NCBI GenBank assembly: GCA_018065685.1
Contig: JAGHSU010000125.1
Span: 1-15,893, forward strand
Length of the DNA stretch: 15,893 nucleotides
Reading direction: 5' to 3'
Source of the DNA: Candidatus Methanocorpusculum equi
GTDB taxonomy: Archaea > Halobacteriota > Methanomicrobia > Methanomicrobiales > Methanocorpusculaceae
Part shown: positions 1 through 6,995 of the stretch, one piece after another
Layout of the letters: each line of letters starts with the position of its first letter
How positions within the stretch are numbered: the stretch's first letter is position 1
Made by a program: the position numbers and the translations under genes
The notes under the pieces: generated by a model
Told to the model about the DNA's origin: nothing
Database searches by the model: none
What the model saw: the letters and a program-made list of their open reading frames with translations, nothing else

Positions 1-1228
1 AGACCACCATTCCTGCGATGATGATGAGAAGACCAAGGCATGTTGAAGCTCTCGGAGGTGCATTTCTTATAATCCGGTCGATAATTCCGAGAATGATTGA
101 GCCGATACCAAACGCTGCGACACTTGCAAAGATAATGGCACCTGTAAGCCAGAGCGCATCTGCCTGTGCAGTGCCCATCAACACCGCACCTGCAATGCCG
201 ACGACTGTAAGGACGCCTCCAAGACCTAAGATGAATCTTGGAAGCATGTGATCGAAGAACCTTCCTGCAACAATGGTAAAGAGCGCTAAGATCAGTCCTT
301 CTGTTGTGATGATAAGGGCCCTGAGGAGCGGGTCGTCGATACCCAACAGCTCTGCCATGTAGGTTGAGATGAGGGAGTCCATCGAGTAGATTGCAATATA
401 ATAGAGAAGGTTTGCACTGCTGTTGAAGGTAAATGATCTGTTATGCAAAATAAGATTGACCGGCACAAGCGGGTTCGCATTGCGTTTTTCGTAGACGAAA
501 AAGAGAATCATTAAAATGATTCCCGCAACAAGAGAGGCAATTGCCGTGGTTTCCGGAAGCTTTGAGAAACCATAGACCGCAAGCGTCATGCCCGCAATAA
601 AGATGAGAGTGCCAATCCAGTCGAACTTTCCGGTATCTGTCGGTTTATCCTTCGGGATAAATATAATCGCGAGGATAAATGAAAGAAGGGCTACCGGGCA
701 TAAGACAATAAAGACCGCAGACCATCCGACAAGGTTTGTAAGTGCTCCTGCGGCAAGAGGTGCTGCAAGCTGACCTAAGAAGACCCCGGTCATTGCAACT
801 CCGATGGCTGTTCCGCGGTGCTTTTCAGGAACAATATCTGCGAGGAGTGCAATAGCTGTCCCGAACATCAGGGCGTTTCCTACACCCTGGACCGCACGCA
901 TGACGAGCATGACCTCAATGGTCGGGGAAAGACCGATTCCAAGCGACCCGACACCAAGCAGCAGGACACCGATGGTGAAGAATATTTTTTTATTGAATTT
1001 ATCTGCAAGACGGGCAGCCGGTATGAGGAATACGGTTGATGTTAAGGTATACACCGTAAAAATCCACGGGAGAAGACCCGAGCCGAACGCCGCTTCATAT
1101 CCGAAGAATCCGATGATATCAGAAGCGATGAGCCCTGTCGCAGATCCGATGAACGGCGGAAGAAAGCAGGCAATCGCAACGGTAATCCCGATGATGAGCT
1201 GCTTTGGCGTGAGATGAACTGACGACAT
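1..1228 (-). CDS. MFS transporter, DHA2 (drug:H+ antiporter) type, partial at the 3' end
   Basis: The reverse strand is open from an ATG at 1228 to the window edge (409 codons), so the C-terminus is missing. The product begins MSSVHLTPKQLIIGITVAI and is a chain of hydrophobic helices. Recognisable parts are a motif A-like loop between TM2 and TM3 (ARLADKFNKKIFF), the TM4 segment MRAVQGVGNALMFGTA, and a TM5 motif C-like stretch (LGQLAAPLAAGALTNLVGW) in which the usual GP...GG is altered. This pattern fits 14-helix DHA2 exporters (EmrB/QacA type), which expel drugs or metabolites using the proton gradient; the substrate cannot be told. The start is preferred because a TATA-like box lies 23-30 nt upstream, giving a nearly leaderless mRNA, and there is no clear Shine-Dalgarno. 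An ATG at 1232 is in another frame. Family call is firm, role is not. Confidence 0.85.
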   Translation of the reverse strand, partial: MSSVHLTPKQLIIGITVAIACFLPPFIGSATGLIASDIIGFFGYEAAFGSGLLPWIFTVYTLTSTVFLIPAARLADKFNKKIFFTIGVLLLGVGSLGIGLSPTIEVMLVMRAVQGVGNALMFGTAIALLADIVPEKHRGTAIGVAMTGVFLGQLAAPLAAGALTNLVGWSAVFIVLCPVALLSFILAIIFIPKDKPTDTGKFDWIGTLIFIAGMTLAVYGFSKLPETTAIASLVAGIILMILFFVYEKRNANPLVPVNLILHNRSFTFNSSANLLYYIAIYSMDSLISTYMAELLGIDDPLLRALIITTEGLILALFTIVAGRFFDHMLPRFILGLGGVLTVVGIAGAVLMGTAQADALWLTGAIIFASVAAFGIGSIILGIIDRIIRNAPPRASTCLGLLIIIAGMVV

Positions 1229-1250
1229 ACATAATAATGAGTCACGACTC

Positions 1251-1258
1251 TATTTAAG
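1251..1258 (-). promoter_or_regulatory. TATA-like box for the MFS gene
   Basis: The reverse strand reads CTTAAATA here, 23-30 nt before the ATG at 1228. The usual archaeal TATA-to-start distance would place transcription start at or within a few bases of the ATG. Confidence 0.45.
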
Positions 1259-1280
1259 TCGTTCGGATTGTGTGTTGTTA

Positions 1281-1291
1281 CTCAAAAATAG
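1281..1291 (-). terminator. Weak T-run terminator after the MCR-activation operon
   Basis: The reverse strand reads CTATTTTTGAG about 25 nt after the stop codon of the last operon gene. Archaeal transcription often stops at short T runs without a hairpin. Only five T are present, so the call is weak. Confidence 0.3.
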
Positions 1292-1314
1292 GTTGGTTTG
1301 GAGGGGGGTTTCGA

Positions 1315-1758
1315 TTACTTTATCGAACACGCTGCCCCGCATGGTTCTTCCTTTTCCTTATCAGGAGTCACCACACGGTATGCATGCGCCAGAACGGAGG
1401 AGTTGGACAAAAGCCCTGCAATCAGGACGGTTTCCAGAATCTCCTCCTTGGAGATGCCCATCTTCTGTGCGACATGCATGTGATACGTTGTACAGTGGTC
1501 GCAGTGAAGGGCAGCCCCTACTGCAAGACTGATCAGTTCAACCGTTTTTGCATCGAGAGCACCGAGTGAATTTACCGCATGCTTATACATCATGTGGGAT
1601 AAAAGCGCCTCGGGGCATGCTTCAAGTTTTTTATAAATCAGCGGAGCCGACCCGAACTCCTCTTCAACATCTTCGAGCCAGTCTGCTGCGGTTTTTTCCG
1701 CACCCTTGTCTTTGATTTCAAGAATTGCGTTTTCAAAGTCCTTGTTTATGTCAACCAT
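1315..1758 (-). CDS. Carboxymuconolactone decarboxylase / AhpD-like family protein with CxxC motif
   Basis: 147 residues. The core (about 45-130) matches the all-helical AhpD/CMD fold: AVGAALHCDHCTTYHMHVA carries Cys86-x-x-Cys89 and His93, the arrangement that gives AhpD-type proteins a thiol-disulfide (alkylhydroperoxidase) active site. The protein ends with two more cysteines, Cys140 and Cys144, in EEPCGAACSIK, an unusual tail that could act as a second redox or metal site. The start lies 9 nt after the stop of mmp7, so the gene is almost certainly the last cistron of the operon. Known for the family: redox-active CxxC, peroxide or disulfide reduction. Inferred: a thiol-redox or oxidant-protection role tied to MCR activation. 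It could equally be a general antioxidant protein riding on the operon. Family call is strong, function open. Confidence 0.85.
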   Translation of the reverse strand: MVDINKDFENAILEIKDKGAEKTAADWLEDVEEEFGSAPLIYKKLEACPEALLSHMMYKHAVNSLGALDAKTVELISLAVGAALHCDHCTTYHMHVAQKMGISKEEILETVLIAGLLSNSSVLAHAYRVVTPDKEKEEPCGAACSIK

Positions 1759-1767
1759 AGTACACCA

Positions 1768-2706
1768 TCACACCACAATGTTTGTTTCCGAAAGCGGCTT
1801 TATGCGAATCAGAATATAATCCCGCATACGGGACTTTTTCACATCGCATACATCGCCTACCTTCACCCCGTTTTCGATTTCGAGGTCACGGATACGCTGT
1901 GCATACCCTCCATAGGGGAGCTTGGGCCGAAGACCCGTTAACTGAACCGCAACCGGCGCGGGGGCTAAGATATCTTCAATCTCCGGAATCTTCTGCTGCA
2001 AAAGCGCCTGAAGACGCGCGGGGGAGAGCGACAGCGGGTCTTCTGCGAGTTCCTTTCTCCTGGCGTCGATGACGCGCTCGACCTCTTCTATGACCGCATC
2101 GAGGCGGGAGATGTCCTCTTCAGTCTGTGTCCGGTGCATGAAGCGCCCGAGGTTTCCGACATACCCTTCAACCGGCGGGTCGGTGACAGCTTCCAGCGCC
2201 TCACGCGAGGGGCCCCCCGTTAAGATAATCGGGACTGTGATGCCTGAGCGGAACTTCGGAAACTTCGTTCCGATACAGGATGCAAAGTTTCCGAGGATGA
2301 AAACCGCTGCATCATGTTCATTGATTAAATCCCGCTCCTCATCATTCATCTGCGCAATCCTGCGCCCGAAGCCGCGGGCCATTCCGAGCATGTTTGATTT
2401 CGAGCCGTGAGATCTGAGGTACTCTGCCACATCACATGCGGAGTGCGGCAGATGGTGGATTTCAAGGCTTGGAATCACAACCGCAATCTCGGTTCCGACA
2501 AGCGGTGTTTCCAGCACCTCTCCTGCAAGCGGCCGCGAAAAGGTACGAAGCCCTTCAATGTCTTCTGCAGGCATTAAAATCTGCAAAACAACCTCTGATG
2601 CGATGTTGTGCCGCTGAACGATGAAGCCTCCGAGGTCTTCGATATAGTCGATGACCTCATCTAACTGATACAGACCTCCTTTGTAGGTGACAGGAACAAT
2701 GGTCAT
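1768..2706 (-). CDS. mmp7: Methanogenesis marker protein 7 (MCR activation complex component)
   Basis: 312 residues, the usual length of marker family 7, starting [18 protein letters not shown]. Cysteines are few and spread (Cys91 in HSACDVAEYL, Cys144 in NFASCIGTKFPKF, Cys287), and the first two sit in conspicuous motifs that could bind a metal cluster. The middle region (130-165) looks like an alpha/beta domain with the GG loop ILTGGPSREA. Marker 7 has been found with McrC, markers 3 and 17 and AtwA in the assembly that reductively activates MCR; I rely on memory for that. The ATG overlaps the mmp17 stop by 4 nt, and GAGGAGG (2714-2720) gives a strong ribosome site 7 nt upstream. Family assignment is by sequence style plus cluster order. 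Confidence 0.85.
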   Translation of the reverse strand: MTIVPVTYKGGLYQLDEVIDYIEDLGGFIVQRHNIASEVVLQILMPAEDIEGLRTFSRPLAGEVLETPLVGTEIAVVIPSLEIHHLPHSACDVAEYLRSHGSKSNMLGMARGFGRRIAQMNDEERDLINEHDAAVFILGNFASCIGTKFPKFRSGITVPIILTGGPSREALEAVTDPPVEGYVGNLGRFMHRTQTEEDISRLDAVIEEVERVIDARRKELAEDPLSLSPARLQALLQQKIPEIEDILAPAPVAVQLTGLRPKLPYGGYAQRIRDLEIENGVKVGDVCDVKKSRMRDYILIRIKPLSETNIVV

Positions 2707-3287
2707 ACAAGTCCCTCCTCAATCTCGGCAAACGCACGGGTAAGAATCTCCTTTGCCTCGTTTTCAGGCAGCGAGTTTTCGGATGCCGCATATGAAAACC
2801 GGTTCTTTCCATAGCTTTCGCGGCGGACCTTAAACCCTTCGGGGGCAATGACCTGCACAGCGTAGATAAGGTCCTTAAACAAAGATTCAGACGGGTCAAT
2901 AACAACCCAGTCCTTTAAGTCCTTCGGGATGGTAACCCCGTTGATGAGAGCCGTAAACCGGTCAGGCTGGTCAACATTGTCATGTCCCAGCCGGTCCCAG
3001 AGCATCTTAAGCATCGGGGCAAGATAGGTCTCGGAACCTACCGCAATCGTTGCCTTTGTCTCCTCCTCGATTAACACATTTCCCACATCCGAGACGGTAA
3101 TCGCGGAACGCGGGGGCCTGATGACGCCTGCTGCGGCAAAGAGCGGTTTTGACGGGTCGATATAGAGATACAGCCCTTCAACGATGGATAAGAGGTTATG
3201 GTCCTGTAAAACAGCGGTTGCTATCTGCTCATATTTGTCCCCGCCGTTTTCCGTACTCTCGACCTTGAAAAACTCAAGTCCGCTCAT
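2703..3287 (-). CDS. mmp17: Methanogenesis marker protein 17 (MCR activation complex component)
   Basis: 194 residues, matching the roughly 190-residue marker 17 family. It starts [20 protein letters not shown]. The predicted soluble protein contains no cysteine at all, so it cannot itself bind an iron-sulfur cluster through thiolates; a structural or bridging part in the complex is more likely. A central basic and aromatic stretch ([15 protein letters not shown], about 154-168) stands out. It sits between mmp15 and mmp7 and overlaps both by 4 nt (ATGA), so translation is probably coupled. Known: marker 17 co-purifies with MCR activation factors along with markers 3 and 7. Its exact task is not established. 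Confidence 0.85.
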   Translation of the reverse strand: MSGLEFFKVESTENGGDKYEQIATAVLQDHNLLSIVEGLYLYIDPSKPLFAAAGVIRPPRSAITVSDVGNVLIEEETKATIAVGSETYLAPMLKMLWDRLGHDNVDQPDRFTALINGVTIPKDLKDWVVIDPSESLFKDLIYAVQVIAPEGFKVRRESYGKNRFSYAASENSLPENEAKEILTRAFAEIEEGLV

Positions 3288-4552
3288 TTACGCCCCTTTT
3301 TTTCCGCACGCTTCTTCCCGACAAATCCTGAGGAGATAAGCGCTGCCCCGACGGCTCCGATGTACTGCGAATGGTGAGGCACTACAATCTCGGTCTTCAG
3401 CATTCTTCCCATCGCACGGACAAGTCCCTGAATCAGAGATGAACCTCCGACCATGATGACCGGCTCTTTGATATCGACCTCCTGAAGCTGCTGCTCATAG
3501 ACCTGCTGGGCAACCGAGTGACATGCTGCTGCTGCCACATCCTCACGCTTGTATCCTGCAGCAAGGGCGTTTACAAGAGACTGCGTTCCAAAGACGATAC
3601 AGTAGCTGTTCATCGGAACACCTTCTCCTCCGTCACTCTTCATGGAAAGAGCGCCAAGCTCGGTGATGTCGACTCCGAGACGCTTTGAGGTCATCTCAAG
3701 GAATCTGCCTGATGCTCCTGCACAGATACCGCCCATCGTAAAGGAGCCGGGAATTCCGTCATTGACGCTGATTGCCTTGTTATCCATTCCTCCGATATCA
3801 ATGACCGTTGCAAAGCCCTTCTGGGCATCCGCGAGATAGACCGCTCCCTTCGAGTTTACCGTAAGTTCTTCCTGGATAAGATCCGCATTTAAGTGTTTTC
3901 CGATAAGGAACCGTCCGTATCCGGTGGTCCCTATCGCCTCAATATCAGACATCTTTAAGCCGGACTCGGCAAGGGCGAGCTCAATGACCTCATCAGCACT
4001 CTTTAAGACCTCGGTTGTGGGTCTCCATCCGGTACCGACGATTTCATTGTCCTTCATGATGATGCATTTCGTGGTCGACGAACCTGAGTCCACACCCATG
4101 GTAATACCGGTCTGGACTTCGCGTGCCATCAGCTCGCGGCGCTTTGCAATTGTGGAAAGCGCCTCAAGACGTGTAAGAAGTGTGGACGACCCGGTCCGCT
4201 CGTTAAACGAGTAGGATACAACCGGAATACGGGAGTGCTCTACAATATAGCGGCGCAGCTCGTTTCTTACAATTGCCGCCTCCGCACATCTGAAGCAGCT
4301 TGCGATAAAGATGCCGTCTGCCTCAATCTTTCCCTCGACAACCGCCTTTGCACGGGCGATTGCAAGCTTTAAGTCCGGACTTTTGACCGGAAGACCGAAC
4401 TCTTTGTATGCGGTTTTGACATCTGCCAGGGCAACATCCGGATAGAACATCTGTGCCCCTACTGTTTCCGCTGCACTGGTTATTTCATTCTGAATACCGC
4501 TGTACTCTGCCCCGCAGGTAATCTGCGCAATTCTTACCGGTCTTTCACTCAT
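3284..4552 (-). CDS. mmp15: Methanogenesis marker protein 15, BadF/BadG/HgdC-type ATPase
   Basis: 422 residues in two parts. Residues 1-145 form an N-terminal domain with [10 protein letters not shown] (Cys86-x-x-Cys89) and Cys13. Residues 150-410 form an ASKHA-fold ATPase: phosphate 1 loop [12 protein letters not shown] (Asp155), phosphate 2 [10 protein letters not shown] (252-255) and the adenosine loop VGGSS (368-372). Cys277 in [13 protein letters not shown] and Cys318 in [11 protein letters not shown] are placed like the two cysteines by which HgdC-type dimers hold a [4Fe-4S] cluster between subunits. Those proteins use ATP hydrolysis to drive very low-potential electron transfer, the kind of step needed to reduce F430 nickel to Ni(I). 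A lysine-rich tail ([10 protein letters not shown]) ends it. The start overlaps the mmp5 stop by 4 nt, with GGAGGT just upstream. The ATPase class is clear; the electron acceptor is inferred. Confidence 0.9.
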   Translation of the reverse strand: MSERPVRIAQITCGAEYSGIQNEITSAAETVGAQMFYPDVALADVKTAYKEFGLPVKSPDLKLAIARAKAVVEGKIEADGIFIASCFRCAEAAIVRNELRRYIVEHSRIPVVSYSFNERTGSSTLLTRLEALSTIAKRRELMAREVQTGITMGVDSGSSTTKCIIMKDNEIVGTGWRPTTEVLKSADEVIELALAESGLKMSDIEAIGTTGYGRFLIGKHLNADLIQEELTVNSKGAVYLADAQKGFATVIDIGGMDNKAISVNDGIPGSFTMGGICAGASGRFLEMTSKRLGVDITELGALSMKSDGGEGVPMNSYCIVFGTQSLVNALAAGYKREDVAAAACHSVAQQVYEQQLQEVDIKEPVIMVGGSSLIQGLVRAMGRMLKTEIVVPHHSQYIGAVGAALISSGFVGKKRAEKKGRK

Positions 4553-4998
4553 GCTGAACCTCCCGGAAGTTCTGAGAGGAATTTTTTAATCTGTGCAACA
4601 AACGTGACACCTTCCTCTTTGCTTTTCGGATGGCGCAGTTCAAGTCTTGGCATATCCTTTTCGCGGAGCATAAATGCGAGCAGTTCGTTGGTACGGGCAC
4701 ATCCCATGCATCCGAAGGCAAGGTCGGGTTCATCGATGATGATTGCCGCTTCTGCTTCTTCTACCAGAGGGCCGTAGAGGGACATTCTGCCGCGAACGCC
4801 TGAAGGAACCTCGACCGCAGCCCATTTAAGCCCTTTCTGCGGGTCCTCTGATGTCATCTGCAGCGGAGGAGAGTCAAAGCCGGGAGTCTGTATATGTTCA
4901 CGAATCGAAACGGATGAGCCAAGCGGGGTGTGGCCGAATCTGGAGACCAGATCCGACAGCATCAGACTCGTTGCGGGGTATATGAAAACTTTTGCCAT
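4549..4998 (-). CDS. mmp5: Methanogenesis marker protein 5
   Basis: 149 residues, close to the family length of about 140. It starts [20 protein letters not shown] and has a single CxxC in [13 protein letters not shown] (Cys97, Cys100), a possible metal or redox site. The N-terminal half looks like a small alpha/beta fold, and the C-terminal part is helical and charged. The start follows the mmp6 stop by 3 nt and the end overlaps mmp15 by 4 nt. The function is unknown; a link to F430 or MCR maturation is inferred only from conservation in methanogens and this gene order. The number (5 rather than 6) rests on my memory of family style and operon order, so the two labels could be exchanged. Confidence 0.75.
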   Translation of the reverse strand: MAKVFIYPATSLMLSDLVSRFGHTPLGSSVSIREHIQTPGFDSPPLQMTSEDPQKGLKWAAVEVPSGVRGRMSLYGPLVEEAEAAIIIDEPDLAFGCMGCARTNELLAFMLREKDMPRLELRHPKSKEEGVTFVAQIKKFLSELPGGSA

Positions 4999-5001
4999 GA
5001 T

Positions 5002-5460
5002 TTATTTCTCCATAAAGATTTTTTCCAGTTGTCCGATATCCAGATTTTCTTCCACGGGAAGACTTTTTTCAGCGGCTCTCTTAAGTTCTGCCGGTGTCAT
5101 TTTGTCAACCTCGGAAAGACCGTATGAGATGTAGAGGGAAAGCTTCATCTCAAACTCGTGCCCGAGGTATCCGGGGCGTGCCCCTCCTAAATTTGCACGG
5201 CAGCGTCTGGAGTCACCCGGCGGAAAACCGCGGTCCTTTACAAAGATGCGGTACGGGTCCAGTGACCGGAGGTGGTCAATGATTCGTTCCACATCCTCCG
5301 GGGTGCCTGTTATCTGACAGCCGAAACAGGTCTCTTTTACCATAACACCCTGTGCAATCTCATAGGCTGCGACTGCGATATCCTGCGGGGTTGTATCAGG
5401 AGAGTCCACAAACACATATTTGGTGACGGTTCCCACATACTCGGGCGTATATTCTTTCAT
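5002..5460 (-). CDS. mmp6: Methanogenesis marker protein 6
   Basis: 152 residues. The stretch VKETCFGCQITGTPEDVERI carries Cys45-x-x-Cys48, followed by GDSRRCRANLGGARPGYLGH with Cys87: three cysteines that could make a small metal site. The C-terminal third (about 115-152) is amphipathic helix. The ATG overlaps the mmp3 stop (ATGA), and AGGTGA six bases upstream is a good ribosome site, which fixes the start. No catalytic family is recognisable beyond the marker family. It is conserved next to marker 3 and marker 5 in methanogens as I recall, so a role in MCR maturation is inferred from context. Labels 5 and 6 could be interchanged. Confidence 0.75.
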   Translation of the reverse strand: MKEYTPEYVGTVTKYVFVDSPDTTPQDIAVAAYEIAQGVMVKETCFGCQITGTPEDVERIIDHLRSLDPYRIFVKDRGFPPGDSRRCRANLGGARPGYLGHEFEMKLSLYISYGLSEVDKMTPAELKRAAEKSLPVEENLDIGQLEKIFMEK

Positions 5461-6989
5461 TGCTTCACCTCACGGATGTAGATTACAGTATCCTCTTTCA
5501 TCTTCGACAGCTTTTCCGTATCAATCACACGCCCGATGATGTTCGTTCCTGAAAACGGCTCTCCTGTCGGTCCGAACTCGGCGTTTTCCTCAAGACGCAC
5601 ACCTACCATTCCCTGTGCGGGGCGTGAGTCGTTGGAAAGAGCCAGAGCATCCTTTGCCGGGGTCTTTTTCGGGCAGTTCTCCGGGATGATGTTGATGCCT
5701 TTTGCAAACTGCGGCTTGAAAAGATACATCTCGCCGTCATTGAAGATGAAGGGCATTGTCCCTACTGGGTAGCGTTTCAGATTGGTTACCCGTCTGAAAA
5801 GGTCCACAGACAAGGGGGCGTTTTCGTAATCGAGAGTGATGTCAATGACCTCGTCAAGCGACTTCGTATACAAAGAGACCTTGCCTTCTTTGAGCACCTC
5901 TAAGGTGTATGCAGGCTTCTGGTCGATTACAATGCGGGATTCGACATCACGGTTGTCTGCCATGACTTTGAGTCCGCGGCTTTTTGCAGCAGCTACCGCA
6001 TCTTTTAAGAGCATGCCGCGAAGGTCTAAAAGCGGCGGGACAATCTCGGTCTGCAGCGTGCAGCCGGGGGCTGCAAAGCGGGCCAGCTCAATTCCTGCGG
6101 TGACCGTTCCAACTATCGTGTGTGCAGGATGGCTCTGGATGTCTGCGGTGTAGATGTAAATCGCACCCGAGCTTTTTCCTGCGGTTCGTGCAGTAACAGC
6201 CCCTTCGCGGCGGGCAGCCTGAAGCTCCTGCGGGACTGCGAGCTTTCCTTCGGTGTGGTCCCTGATGCAGGTGGATGCGGACCGGTCAACAGCATAGCGC
6301 CCGTCTTTTAGGACGAAGAGCAGATGGTCTACCGATTCTGCAGTACCTGTCCGGATTTCCGCGGGGTTTTCCGCATACCCTTCGGCAGTGATGGTAATCT
6401 TTGAAAAGACACGCATTCCCTCCTCCGCCTTGCACGAGAGGTCGGTAATTATTTCCGCATCGTCTGCATCGACGCGGGAGAAGACCTGCTCTGCTTCGAG
6501 GATTTTATCCCCGTGCCGCCAGCGGTCCATGATGCCAAGACCGTAGATGACTTTGCCGATGACTGCCCCTCCGGCAGCTGTGCCATGGTCTGCTTTGTGT
6601 TCGTTCCTGGAAAACATCAGATATGACTGCTTCGAATCATATCCACCGGAACCGACAAAGACCGAGCCATGGGGGAATCTGAACTCCTGCATCGACGGAA
6701 CAAAAGATGTCGGGAAGGGGCCGAACGCCGCGGTATTTTTATCTTCAAAATGGATTCGGAAAGTGTCCTGCGGGGCTTTCGGGAGTTCAGCCCCTTTGAA
6801 GAGTTCTATTATGACATCCCCTGCGGTTGTTTTCAGCCGCATGCGGGACGTTTTTTCACGGGAGGCTGTCTTTGGTTTTAAAAGGACAACCGCTGCTCCC
6901 TGTGGATGACCTGGAAGAAGGGGAGAGAGTGCGGTTCCTTTTTTTGCCGTGACTGCCTCGCCGTTTACGGTGAGATGAATGTCAGTCAT
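5457..6989 (-). CDS. mmp3: Methanogenesis marker protein 3 (MCR activation complex component)
   Basis: 510 residues, in line with the family's roughly 500. The first 60 residues (MTDIHLTVNGEAVTAKKGTA onward) look like a small beta-grasp domain, followed by beta-rich domains. FGPFPTSFVPSMQEFRFPHG, the GGYD and YLMFSRNEH segments and the later TIVGTVTAGIELA recall the cyclophilin-like fold I associate with this family. The C-terminal half contains DLRGMLLKDAVAAAKSRGLK and ends with a GTNIIGRVI segment. There are no TM helices, so it is cytosolic. It is the second cistron, 6 nt after atwA, and overlaps mmp6 by 4 nt. Marker 3 is reported in the MCR activation assembly. Its biochemical action is not known, and the domain reading is my own impression. 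Confidence 0.85.
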   Translation of the reverse strand: MTDIHLTVNGEAVTAKKGTALSPLLPGHPQGAAVVLLKPKTASREKTSRMRLKTTAGDVIIELFKGAELPKAPQDTFRIHFEDKNTAAFGPFPTSFVPSMQEFRFPHGSVFVGSGGYDSKQSYLMFSRNEHKADHGTAAGGAVIGKVIYGLGIMDRWRHGDKILEAEQVFSRVDADDAEIITDLSCKAEEGMRVFSKITITAEGYAENPAEIRTGTAESVDHLLFVLKDGRYAVDRSASTCIRDHTEGKLAVPQELQAARREGAVTARTAGKSSGAIYIYTADIQSHPAHTIVGTVTAGIELARFAAPGCTLQTEIVPPLLDLRGMLLKDAVAAAKSRGLKVMADNRDVESRIVIDQKPAYTLEVLKEGKVSLYTKSLDEVIDITLDYENAPLSVDLFRRVTNLKRYPVGTMPFIFNDGEMYLFKPQFAKGINIIPENCPKKTPAKDALALSNDSRPAQGMVGVRLEENAEFGPTGEPFSGTNIIGRVIDTEKLSKMKEDTVIYIREVKQ

Positions 6990-6995
6990 TTGGCA

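Noticed and set aside
804..1217. 137-codon plus-strand ORF
   Set aside because: Antisense shadow of the MFS gene; the reverse strand reads a clear transporter through the whole region.
1042..1245. 67-codon reverse ORF starting just upstream of the MFS start
   Set aside because: It is in another frame from the MFS protein and reads as serine/arginine-rich noise.
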